This document shows positions 1-5,953 of a stretch of DNA of 6,250 nt, in pieces. The notes below the pieces were generated by a model. That model saw nothing but the letters and a program-made list of their open reading frames with translations. It was not told the origin of the DNA and searched no databases. A program made the translations under genes and the position numbers. Every line of letters begins with the position of its first letter. Position 1 is the stretch's first letter. Location of the stretch: the NCBI GenBank assembly GCA_019234035.1, contig JAFALX010000299.1, positions 1 through 6,250 on the forward strand, written 5' to 3'. The stretch is from Candidatus Dormiibacterota bacterium. Its GTDB lineage: Bacteria > Chloroflexota > Dormibacteria > Aeolococcales > Aeolococcaceae.

Positions 1-363
1 CTGATACGACTGGGCGGTCGCCGAGAAGTACAGGCTGTGATCGGCGGCAACGACGTCGAACTCCGGCGGGAAGAACACGCCGCCCGGCGACGCCGCGTAC
101 GACGCGCAGCTTGGCGCCGGCGGTGACGTCAGCGCGGCGCCACTGACCGCGGCGTCGAGACCGGCGTGGAAGGCGGTGTCGAGCGTGACGTCCTCGGACG
201 TCTGCACGGTGCCGGCGAGCAACGGGCCGTGCGGAGCGGCCGTGCGGCTCGACGCCGGCGCGGCACGTGGCGCCTCACGCGCGGCCGCGCTGGACGCACA
301 CGCCGCTAGCACCAGCGACGCGAGCAGCGGCAGGAGCAGCACCACGCGTCGACCAGCGCCCAC
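1..363 (-). CDS. Putative lipoprotein of unknown function (3' end beyond window)
   Basis: The first 121 residues are visible, read from GTG at 363 down to the left edge with no stop. Residues 1-21 form a lipoprotein signal peptide: charged MGAGRR, a Leu/Val-rich core, then the lipobox LAAC with the lipidated Cys at 22. The mature chain should therefore be anchored to the outer face of the membrane. An Ala/Pro-rich stretch (about 23-50) follows, then a more ordered part that includes a Cys at 86 and a hydrophobic segment FDVVAADHSLYFSATA (102-117). The start was chosen because GAGGTGA (minus strand, 373-379) lies 9 bases upstream. An in-frame GTG at 370-372 sits too close to that site. I do not recognise the mature domain. 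The gene points away from the plus-strand cluster and is probably a separate unit. Confidence 0.8.
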   Translation of the reverse strand, partial: MGAGRRVVLLLPLLASLVLAACASSAAAREAPRAAPASSRTAAPHGPLLAGTVQTSEDVTLDTAFHAGLDAAVSGAALTSPPAPSCASYAASPGGVFFPPEFDVVAADHSLYFSATAQSYQ

Positions 364-433
364 AGAACCCACTCACCTCGCGCGCACGGACCACCGAATG
401 CACGCTCACGCTACCCGCTGCGAGCGATTGAGG

Positions 434-450
434 CATCCCTCGACGGGATG
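434..450. repeat. Short perfect inverted repeat
   Basis: CATCCC and GGGATG flank a five-base spacer (TCGAC). The palindrome lies about 70 bases upstream of the left lipoprotein start on the minus strand. That position would suit an operator or part of a promoter, but nothing else in the sequence shows this. A six-base arm can also occur by chance. Confidence 0.3.
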
Positions 451-468
451 ATTCGCGGCGGTGGTGGT

Positions 469-507
469 GCCCCCGGCGGTCACGCAGGGTGTCGTGCCGC
501 CGGGGGC
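469..507. repeat. Strong G+C-rich hairpin, possible terminator without a U-tract
   Basis: GCCCCCGGCGG (469-479) and CCGCCGGGGGC (497-507) are perfect 11-base complementary arms around a 17-base spacer. CAC (481-483) and GTG (494-496) could extend the stem inward. It lies between the broken YceI-like gene and the left lipoprotein, both on the minus strand, so it could end transcription from upstream. There is no run of T on either side, so a classical intrinsic terminator is not supported. It may be a terminator of the U-less kind or a remnant palindromic element. Confidence 0.45.
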
Positions 508-624
508 GCTGAATGGAGGTGTGTCCGGAGAGAGAGGAGACATCGCAAGGCTGACATCGTGCCGGCGCAAAAGATTTGGGCAGCGCGCGACAACGCGAGC
601 GCCGCTCGATTGGGCGCTCGCCGC

Positions 625-780
625 CTACCGGTGCTTGAGATGGACGTCGAACTCCATCGTGACGCTGTCTTGCACGCTGACGAAGCTCCCGATCGACGGC
701 GGGGTCATGCCGAACCGCTCGAAGGGAAACCGTGGCGCCATTCGCGGCATCCGCCGGCAGCGGCACGGGGACCGACAGCA
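625..780 (-). pseudogene. Truncated, frameshifted 3' remnant of a YceI-family gene
   Basis: On the minus strand the frame ending at TAG (625-627) encodes FPFERFGMTPPSIGSFVSVQ followed by DSVTMEFDVHLKHR. This resembles the C-terminal end of YceI-like lipocalin domains, where a phrase like FGMxPPSIGxFVSVxDxxTLEFxL closes the barrel. Upstream in the same frame the translation turns into Arg/Cys-rich nonsense. The neighbouring frame gives VLSVPVPLPADAANGATVSL (about 728-787), plausible as the preceding strand, so a single-base shift near 726-735 would join them. A full YceI domain is roughly 170 residues; only about 50 can be traced here, so the gene is truncated as well as frameshifted. The assignment rests on recall of the family pattern, not on an alignment. 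Confidence 0.5.
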
Positions 781-875
781 CGAACGCGCGACTACGACAC
801 ATTCCTGATGCGGCAGCCGGACTTCCGCTTGCAATCTATTCGCATAAAGCGAACATTTCGATTCCTTCCATAGCC

Positions 876-913
876 TTGTATTGAAGAGAAGCGCACGGCT
901 AGATTCTCTGGCC
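876..913 (+). promoter_or_regulatory. Candidate promoter giving a leaderless or near-leaderless mRNA
   Basis: TAGATT (900-905) matches the TAnnnT form of a -10 element and ends 8 bases before the ATG at 914. TTGTAT (876-881), 18 bases further upstream, is a weak -35 candidate. Transcription starting about 7 bases after the -10 would begin at or next to the ATG. That fits the absence of a Shine-Dalgarno sequence before this start. Leaderless genes with this layout are common in Actinomycetota. The surrounding DNA is richer in A+T than its neighbours. Confidence 0.4.
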
Positions 914-1375
914 ATGGAAGTGATTCAGTTCGACCGAAGTGTCCTGAAGGTGAATCAGGTGATCTTGATGACCGGCCTAGTGGCCGGCTATTTCCTCACC
1001 CTCGTCTGGCACCAAGCGATCGCCGTGCTTCCGCTGCTCGCGGTGATGATGCTCGCCGGACTCGCCTCACCGCAGCTCAACCTGCCGAGAAACTTGTATC
1101 TCCGTTTTCTCAAGCCGCGACACCTGGTGCGTCCGCGCTTGGTCAACGAGGACCCTGCACCGCACCGGTTTGCGCAGCTCGTCGGTGGCGTCTTCCTCGT
1201 GGCTGCGTCCGTGGCCGGTCTCGTCGGTCAGCTCGCGGTGGCGTGGACTTTGGGGTGGATCGTCGTGGCCCTCGCGTTTCTGAATTTTGCGTTCGACATC
1301 TGCGTCGGTTGCATCGTGTACGCGCAGCTCGTTCGGCTCGGGCTCTTGCCGTTGCGCCGTTCTTCGCCGGCGTGA
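914..1375 (+). CDS. DUF4395-family integral membrane protein
   Basis: A 153-residue membrane protein. Hydrophobic segments lie at about 12-32, 34-52, 88-107 and 110-128. The N-terminal phrase QFDRSVLKVNQ and the C-terminal phrase LNFAFDICVGCIVYAQL, with Cys130 and Cys133 forming a CxxC near the end of the last membrane segment, are the marks of DUF4395. The function of this family is not established; its genes are often seen beside thioredoxin-like or sulfurtransferase genes, so a role in thiol or sulfur chemistry is possible. ATG 914 was chosen over an in-frame TTG at 881 because family members begin just before the FDR motif and because a -10-like element ends 8 bases upstream. The gene ends 46 bases before the sortase substrate and may share its transcript, although no functional link is evident. 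Confidence 0.85.
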   Translation: MEVIQFDRSVLKVNQVILMTGLVAGYFLTLVWHQAIAVLPLLAVMMLAGLASPQLNLPRNLYLRFLKPRHLVRPRLVNEDPAPHRFAQLVGGVFLVAASVAGLVGQLAVAWTLGWIVVALAFLNFAFDICVGCIVYAQLVRLGLLPLRRSSPA

Positions 1376-1421
1376 CCGCAACTCATCGCCATGATCCATC
1401 TCTGCTGCGGCAGGAGGTGAC

Positions 1422-3143
1422 ATGGCCCTGAGGCGTCTGTCCGCTCTGCTCGTCGCGGGCACGGCCGCACTGGCCACGCTGGTGGTGGCTTCCCCCCTGA
1501 CCCGGGCTCAGACCCCCACCACGACGGCCCTCGCAGGCACCTTCAGTCTGACCGCCGGCTTGTGCCCTGTCACGACGGCGTACCCGGCATCCCCACCCGG
1601 CGGCAGCTACTTCTTCATGACCCAGGGACTCCTCGGCATTCCTGTGCCCAACATCAGCTCAGGGTGCGGCGGCGGCGACTACACCCCGCTGGCCCAGGGC
1701 TCCCAGGGGCTGGTCACCGGCGGGTACCAGCTCGACCCGAACCCGAGCTTCGACTCCGGCGGCAACTCGCAGGCCAACGCCATCATCCAGCCGGCCGCCC
1801 TCGTCAATACGAACTTCGGCCTGGCGACGACCTGCGCCGATCAGCAGCACGCGCCCACGCCGACCGGGTCGTGCCCGGGGGGGAACGCCGCCTTCCCGGT
1901 CCCGACGCTGAACGCTGAGGCGCCGGCGACCGGAGGCTGCCTGCCGTCGGCGACGACTCTGCCGTCGATACAGTCGCTCGGCGGTCTCTACTGCATCTTC
2001 GGCGACCTTCGGGCGATAGGCGCCACCTGGAACGCCACGGGCAGCAACTGCGCCACGACCATCGGCATCGGCTGCTACGACCAGGGCGCGGCGGTTGCGG
2101 ACGATCTGAAGACGGTGACGTGCACCGGCGGCGGCGGCTGCTCCCTCTCGGGAACCTACAACCCGCTCACCAACGCCTACATCCTCGACTGGTCCTCGAC
2201 GATCAATGGCGGTGCCTTCAACGGCTTCATAGGCCACTACCACTTCGAGGGCACGTTCACGCCGGGCGGGCCCGCGGCGAATGCAAGCCCGGGCTCACCG
2301 AGCAGCGCCCAGTCCACGCCGACGCCGAGTGCCACCCCGGCGCCCAGCGGCCCGTCGGGGCCAGGCACGTCCAAGCTCCAGGGGGTGCTCCAGATCGCGG
2401 CCGGCCAGTGCGGTGCGGGGACGCCGTCGGGCAGCTACTTCGCGATGACCAAAGGGGGAGGCCCCGTCAAGAACAACAGTCCCAACTGTGGTGACGGCGC
2501 CTACACGCTGCTTACGCAGGGGGGGACGGGTTTGACGCTTGACAACTTCCAGCCGCCGCCCGGGCAGGCCTTCGACGCCAACGGCAATGCGCTGGCGGGC
2601 GACATCGTCAAGCCGGTCCCCTTCTTCGGAACCAACTTCTCGCTCGCCACCGACGCCAAGGACGAGCAGAACAGCCCGAGCGGCGCCGACCAGTTCTCCG
2701 CGCCCTCGGCGGTGCTCAACGGCAGCACGCTGACCGCGGACCTGAACTCGCTCGTGGCGACGTGGAACGGGACGCCGAACAAGTCGTGCGCCGACGGCAA
2801 CCCTCCCGGCACCGGCTGCTACCAGCAGGGGGCGTCGAGTGCAACCGGCACCTACGATCCATCGAGCCAGCACTACTCGCTCAGCTGGTCGGCAACCATC
2901 CACGGCGGGGCCTTCAACGGGGCGACTGGCAACTGGCACCTGGAAGGCACGTTCAGCGGTCACGTTGTCCAGGTCGCGGCGCGGTCGGTCCCGGGACTTC
3001 CCGGCACCGGCACGCCTCCGGACGGCACGTGGCCATGGGCTGCGGTGCTCGTCGCGAGCCTGGCGCTGATCGTTGCCGGCGCAGGGACGGCGCTGGCGCG
3101 CAGGAGCCGCCGCGGCCGCGGCACGGTGGGCCGCATTTGGTGA
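1422..3143 (+). CDS. Sortase-anchored surface protein with two copies of an unrecognised domain
   Basis: A 573-residue exported protein. A signal peptide covers residues 1-29 (RR at 4-5, hydrophobic core, likely cut after LTRA). Domain copy 1 spans about 38-280 and copy 2 about 318-512, joined by a Pro/Ser/Thr/Gly linker (283-317). Both copies share GSYF, YxxLxQG, a (N/T)NFxLAT block, ATWN, GCYxQGA and a closing GGAFNG...FEGTF or LEGTF. The C-terminus is a complete sorting signal: LPGTG at 526-530, a hydrophobic segment at about 538-558, and a tail rich in Arg. A sortase should cut between Thr529 and Gly530 and join the protein to the wall; the sortase encoded downstream is the obvious candidate. 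Cys pairs (210/218 in copy 1, 456/466 in copy 2) suggest disulfides. AGGAGG (1412-1417) lies just before the ATG. I do not recognise the domain; adhesion or a wall structure is only a guess. Confidence 0.92.
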   Translation: MALRRLSALLVAGTAALATLVVASPLTRAQTPTTTALAGTFSLTAGLCPVTTAYPASPPGGSYFFMTQGLLGIPVPNISSGCGGGDYTPLAQGSQGLVTGGYQLDPNPSFDSGGNSQANAIIQPAALVNTNFGLATTCADQQHAPTPTGSCPGGNAAFPVPTLNAEAPATGGCLPSATTLPSIQSLGGLYCIFGDLRAIGATWNATGSNCATTIGIGCYDQGAAVADDLKTVTCTGGGGCSLSGTYNPLTNAYILDWSSTINGGAFNGFIGHYHFEGTFTPGGPAANASPGSPSSAQSTPTPSATPAPSGPSGPGTSKLQGVLQIAAGQCGAGTPSGSYFAMTKGGGPVKNNSPNCGDGAYTLLTQGGTGLTLDNFQPPPGQAFDANGNALAGDIVKPVPFFGTNFSLATDAKDEQNSPSGADQFSAPSAVLNGSTLTADLNSLVATWNGTPNKSCADGNPPGTGCYQQGASSATGTYDPSSQHYSLSWSATIHGGAFNGATGNWHLEGTFSGHVVQVAARSVPGLPGTGTPPDGTWPWAAVLVASLALIVAGAGTALARRSRRGRGTVGRIW

Positions 3144-3901
3144 TGCAGAGGCGGGCTCAGTCCGTGCGTGCGTTCCGTGTCAAGCCCGTGGTCGCGGTAC
3201 TCGTACACGTGGGGGCGATCACACTGCTTGCCGCCTGCGGAGGGGGTGGTGAAGGCGCCACGGCGGGTTCCGCCAGCACGCCCAATGCCGGGCCGCACAA
3301 CCTCGTGGGCCTGTTCCGCCTCACCGACGGCAAGTGCTCGACGAGCCAGACGGAGCCGCCGACGGGGAGCTACTTCGCCATGCTCAGCGGCAAGTCGCTG
3401 GCGGGACCGTTCGTCGCCAACGGCACGGCCGCAGACGCGTCCGGCGCCAAGTGCCCCAACCAGAGCTCCACGCCGCTACTGGCCGGCAGCGACGGCGGGC
3501 TGAAGACAGGGAACTATCAGCCCAACCCCACCTCCGCTTTTGACTCCAGCGGCAACGGACTGGCAGGCCTGATCGCCAAGCCTGCGTCGTTCTTCGGGAC
3601 CGACTTCGCGCTCTCGACCAACGCCACCGACCCCCAGAGCACGACCAGCGTGGCAACTCCCAAGATTATGGACACCGGGGGCAAGCTGAGCGGCGATCTG
3701 AGCGCCCTGAACGTCGCCTGGAACACCGGCTACTACAACCAGGGCGCGCCCAAGCCCGACGGTACGTATCCGGGGGTCACCACAGCGCTCTCGGGCACTA
3801 TCGCGTGCGACGGCGGCTTCACGATGATCTGGGCCAGCACCATCGTAGGCGGTGCGTTCAACAACTTCACCGGCTCCTGGCACTTCACCGGCACCTTCGT
3901 C
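1533..3901 (+). repeat. Three homologous copies of one extracellular domain across two genes
   Basis: The copies lie at about 1533-2261 and 2373-2957 in the LPGTG protein and 3299-3901 in the following lipoprotein. They share, in order: a GxFxLTxGxC opening, GSYF, a second Cys, a Y or T-P/L-L block before a Gly-rich turn, YQ..P..(S/A)FD..GN, FFGTxFxLAT (NTNFGLAT in copy 1), a DL..L.A(T/A)WN block, YxQGA, and WS(S/A)TIxGGAFN...G.(W/Y)HFEGTF. Copies 2 and 3 look closer to each other; copy 1 carries extra Cys-rich insertions. This is a protein-level repeat; the DNA has diverged. Confidence 0.85.
2997..3140 (+). other. LPGTG cell-wall sorting signal
   Basis: The encoded tail has the three required parts: LPGTG (2997-3011), a membrane-spanning run WAAVLVASLALIVAGAGTAL, and a basic end ARRSRRGRG before the stop. 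This is the substrate motif for class A, E or F type sortases. A compatible sortase is encoded about 2 kb downstream on the same strand. Confidence 0.92.
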
Positions 3902-3940
3902 CCGGCATCGGGCAGCCTTTCACAGGCGCTGGGGTGCTGA
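3143..3940 (+). CDS. Lipoprotein carrying a third copy of the surface-protein domain
   Basis: A 265-residue predicted lipoprotein. The n-region is basic (MQRRAQSVRAFRVK), the core is VVAVLVHVGAITLL, and the lipobox LAAC places the lipidated Cys at 32, followed by a Gly-rich spacer. Residues about 53-253 are homologous to both domains of the upstream protein: GSYF at 75-78, FFGTDFALST at 150-159, YNQGA near 198-202 and GGAFN at 236-240. Cys65 and Cys104 match conserved Cys of the other copies. The pair flanking the GCYxQGA motif is absent, with its loop shortened. The ATG overlaps the previous stop as TGATG and there is no clear Shine-Dalgarno site, so translation is probably coupled. The frame is open further upstream to 2762, but that part is an out-of-frame shadow of the preceding gene. 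There is no sorting signal. Function unknown; it may be the membrane partner of the wall-linked protein. Confidence 0.9.
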   Translation: MQRRAQSVRAFRVKPVVAVLVHVGAITLLAACGGGGEGATAGSASTPNAGPHNLVGLFRLTDGKCSTSQTEPPTGSYFAMLSGKSLAGPFVANGTAADASGAKCPNQSSTPLLAGSDGGLKTGNYQPNPTSAFDSSGNGLAGLIAKPASFFGTDFALSTNATDPQSTTSVATPKIMDTGGKLSGDLSALNVAWNTGYYNQGAPKPDGTYPGVTTALSGTIACDGGFTMIWASTIVGGAFNNFTGSWHFTGTFVPASGSLSQALGC

Positions 3941-3961
3941 GACAGGCAGGGACGGCAGGCG

Positions 3962-5092
3962 ATGCGTAAGGTGGCTATCTGGCTAGTGAGCGTCGTCGGT
4001 GTCGGCCTCCTCGTGGCTCCCGCCGTGTTCAACATGTGGGTGCGTGCTCCGCGGGGCGCCGAGATGATCAGCGATTTCACCCCGTACATGACGCACGCGC
4101 GAGCGACGCAGTATGAGCAGGACTACCTGCCCGCGATCGCCGTGGGGTTCGGCGGCGTCCCCCAGGCCGTGAGCGATGCGAGCGCGCGCTACGGAGACGG
4201 TGTTCACCCCTGGAGCTACAGCCGGGCGGCGTCATTCCTGCAGAGCCAACCCAGCCTGAGCGCGCTCAGCTATGTGCAGCGGAACTTCCCGACCATGGCG
4301 GCCCCAATCAGCAATATGGTCGGGGTGATGGTGCGTGACGTCGGCGACTTCAAAGGGGTCGCCGGGCTCCCACCCTTCTGGTTGTTTCCCCTCTTCTTCG
4401 TGCTCCCCGGTCTCATCCTGCTCGTGGTGGGTGTCATGCTCCTGCGCCGCGAGCGGGCGTCCCAGCCAGCGGGGCGCGTCCCGCAGTGGATAGCGCTCAT
4501 CATCGGCGCCTTCCTGGTCGTCGCGCCCTTCGCGCCCATGCCGCCCGGCTGGGTGCTCATGTGGCTCGTGACCCCCGGCGGAGCTCACATGATTGACGAC
4601 TTCGCCGGTCCTGCCAACGGTATGCCGGGATCGGCCGCGATCATGAGCGACGCCACCGCCAACCAGTTCAACAGCTACCTTTCGTACCTCAACGCCGGCC
4701 ACCGGGAGATCGTCCCGGCCGTGCAGGCGGTCGCCGCCCAGTTCGGGCAGTCCATCAGCGCCGCGGAGGCGCAGTCCTTCATCGCCGGCGATCCCAAGCT
4801 GGCCAAGGTCAACGACATCGTCAACCGCTTTCCGACGATGTACGCGAGCTTCCACGGCATGCTCACCGTCATGGCCAAGGACGTCGCCGACTACGAGGCT
4901 GTGCGGGCGCTGCCTCGCTTTACGCTGTTCCCGTGGTTCTTCATCATCCCGGGTCTGATTGTCGCGGTCGCGGCCGCGTTGATCCTGGGGAGCGACTCCA
5001 AAGCGGGCGGGCAGCGCGAATACGGCAGAGTGAACGAGCTGCTGGGGACGGCCACCACCGGGCGGCAGACCGCGGCCAGAGAGCGGGGTTGA
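3962..5092 (+). CDS. Membrane protein with two tandem TM-ectodomain-TM repeats
   Basis: A 376-residue protein with four likely membrane segments (about 5-24, 138-161, 175-203 and 319-342) and two outside regions of about 110 residues each (25-137 and 204-318). The halves are clearly duplicated: RNFPTMAAPISNMVGVMVRD (107-126) against NRFPTMYASFHGMLTVMAKD (288-307), then DFKGVAGLPPFWLFPLFFVLPGLI against DYEAVRALPRFTLFPWFFIIPGLI. Each half also opens with a hydrophobic run followed by GAEMISDF or GAHMIDDF. Both ends are predicted to be cytoplasmic, with a basic loop (162-174) between halves and a polar tail. I do not recognise the family and see no catalytic motif. The start lies 21 bases after the lipoprotein stop, preceded by a weak GCAGG site. 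Its place between sortase substrates and sortase suggests a helper in surface assembly, which is inference. Confidence 0.9.
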   Translation: MRKVAIWLVSVVGVGLLVAPAVFNMWVRAPRGAEMISDFTPYMTHARATQYEQDYLPAIAVGFGGVPQAVSDASARYGDGVHPWSYSRAASFLQSQPSLSALSYVQRNFPTMAAPISNMVGVMVRDVGDFKGVAGLPPFWLFPLFFVLPGLILLVVGVMLLRRERASQPAGRVPQWIALIIGAFLVVAPFAPMPPGWVLMWLVTPGGAHMIDDFAGPANGMPGSAAIMSDATANQFNSYLSYLNAGHREIVPAVQAVAAQFGQSISAAEAQSFIAGDPKLAKVNDIVNRFPTMYASFHGMLTVMAKDVADYEAVRALPRFTLFPWFFIIPGLIVAVAAALILGSDSKAGGQREYGRVNELLGTATTGRQTAARERG

Positions 5093-5094
5093 GA

Positions 5095-5109
5095 CGGCTG
5101 GAGCAGCCG
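5095..5109 (+). repeat. Small hairpin just after the membrane-protein stop
   Basis: CGGCTG and CAGCCG form six perfect base pairs around a GAG loop, starting two bases after the preceding stop codon. It is followed by G+C-rich sequence, not a T-run. It could modulate read-through or translation into the sortase gene, or be incidental. Confidence 0.3.
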
Positions 5110-5159
5110 GGGGCGCGGATCTGACGACTACTGACTGGCATCGGCGTCGTCGCGCGGCG

Positions 5160-5747
5160 GTGCTGGTGCTCGCACTGGTGAGCCCGGTGGCTGTGGTACT
5201 TGCGGTCATCGGCGCGGTTGCCGTCTCCTTTGGGGCTGTGTCTCAACCCACGGCACCCCCCGCGCCGAAGTACGACGGGGCCGAGCCTGCAGCGCCAGCA
5301 GCCGCTCCTGCGATGCCCGTTTGGCTGTCCATCCCCGCGCTGCACATCCAGGCCCCGGTGGAGCAGAAGGCGCTGACACCCGCAGGCGACGTCGATGTGC
5401 CCAGCGGTCCCAACTCGGTTGCGTGGTACGACCACGGGCCGATACCGGGCCAGCCAGGCAACGCCGTCATAAGTGGGCACCTCGACACCCCGTCTGGTGG
5501 CGCCATTTTCTCGAGCCTGGATCACGCGCGACCGGGAGACAGCATCGCGGTGACGCTGGCCGATGGACGAGCCATCCAGTTTCGGGTGACAACGCTGACG
5601 TACTACCCGTACAACGCCGAGCTCGCCATGCTGTTCGCCACCGCCGGGCCGTCGCATCTGTCGCTCATCACATGCGCCGGCTCATGGGACGGCGGTCGGC
5701 ACACGTATAGGCAGCGGCTGATTGTCTACGCGATTGCGACCGGGTGA
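5160..5747 (+). CDS. Class F-like sortase (transpeptidase)
   Basis: A membrane-anchored cysteine transpeptidase that cleaves LPxTG-type signals between Thr and Gly and joins the protein to a cell-wall nucleophile. From GTG 5160 it has 195 residues: one N-terminal membrane segment (about 1-25), an Ala/Pro-rich linker (28-52), and a catalytic domain starting at PVWLSIPALHIQAPVE. The active-site residues are visible: His107 in SGHLDT, Cys172 in LITCAGS, and Arg184 in TYRQR. GGAIFSSLDHARPGDSI is typical of the actinobacterial class F group; class E is the alternative. The upstream LPGTG protein is the likely substrate. The start is uncertain: GTG 5160 has no Shine-Dalgarno site and leaves out a preceding in-frame HRRRRAA, which would make a normal cytoplasmic N-terminus. 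The only upstream start-like codon in frame is CTG 5121; a stop lies at 5031. Confidence 0.93.
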   Translation: MLVLALVSPVAVVLAVIGAVAVSFGAVSQPTAPPAPKYDGAEPAAPAAAPAMPVWLSIPALHIQAPVEQKALTPAGDVDVPSGPNSVAWYDHGPIPGQPGNAVISGHLDTPSGGAIFSSLDHARPGDSIAVTLADGRAIQFRVTTLTYYPYNAELAMLFATAGPSHLSLITCAGSWDGGRHTYRQRLIVYAIATG

Positions 5748-5922
5748 GCCGATCGCCAGATCGACTGCACCACCTGTTGCTGGCGCACGACACCCGCGGA
5801 GTGGGCACACGCGGTATCCGCATCTTTGGCTCGCACGGCGATGAGCCCAGCCGCGCCTCGACTGTGGTCACGGTCGCCGCCGTCCGTCGTCTCCGCCGAT
5901 CACAAGTCTCAGCCTTGCGGCG

Positions 5923-5953
5923 TTTCACAGCCGCCTGGGATCAGGCCGTGAAA
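5923..5953. terminator. Hairpin at the convergent gene boundary, possible bidirectional terminator
   Basis: TTTCAC (5923-5928) pairs with GTGAAA (5948-5953), and inside them GCCTG (5933-5937) pairs with CAGGC (5942-5946) around a GGAT loop. The structure covers the stop codon of the minus-strand ApbE gene and lies between the convergent sortase and ApbE genes, where a shared terminator would be expected. No T-run follows on either strand, so the call is tentative. Confidence 0.4.

Larger units (their letters stand above)
364..913. other. Gene-poor intergenic stretch
   Basis: About 550 bases without an intact gene. Open frames exist on both strands, but they are rich in Arg, Ala, His and Gln and show no recognisable protein, as expected for chance frames in G+C-rich DNA. 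What can be supported inside is two inverted repeats (434-450 and 469-507), a decayed YceI-like gene end on the minus strand (about 625-780), and a region from about 828 to 905 that is clearly richer in A+T and suits a promoter for the following gene. No promoter for the left lipoprotein could be assigned with confidence. Confidence 0.6.

Noticed and set aside
275..802. Minus-strand frame of 175 residues across the left gap
   Set aside because: Composition is that of a chance frame and it overlaps the lipoprotein signal peptide out of frame. Only its first part may be a YceI remnant.
448..873. Two plus-strand frames in the left gap (448-873 and 461-808)
   Set aside because: Low-information Arg/Ala/Pro-rich translations, no ribosome site, no recognisable motif.
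881..913. TTG 881 as start of the DUF4395 gene
   Set aside because: It would add 11 residues before the usual family N-terminus and would overlap the proposed promoter; no Shine-Dalgarno site supports it.
2762..3142. Upstream extension of the lipoprotein frame by 127 residues
   Set aside because: It lies wholly inside the LPGTG gene in another frame, is Arg/His-rich, and would bury the lipoprotein signal peptide. ATG 3143 gives a proper signal sequence and lipobox.
3893..3940. Possible sorting signal at the end of the lipoprotein
   Set aside because: There is no LPxTG motif, hydrophobic segment or basic tail; the protein simply ends after the domain.
4232..5209. Long minus-strand open frame of 325 residues opposite the membrane protein
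   Set aside because: Arg/Gly/Asp/His-rich with no domain or signal; it is the antisense shadow of a well-supported gene in G+C-rich DNA.
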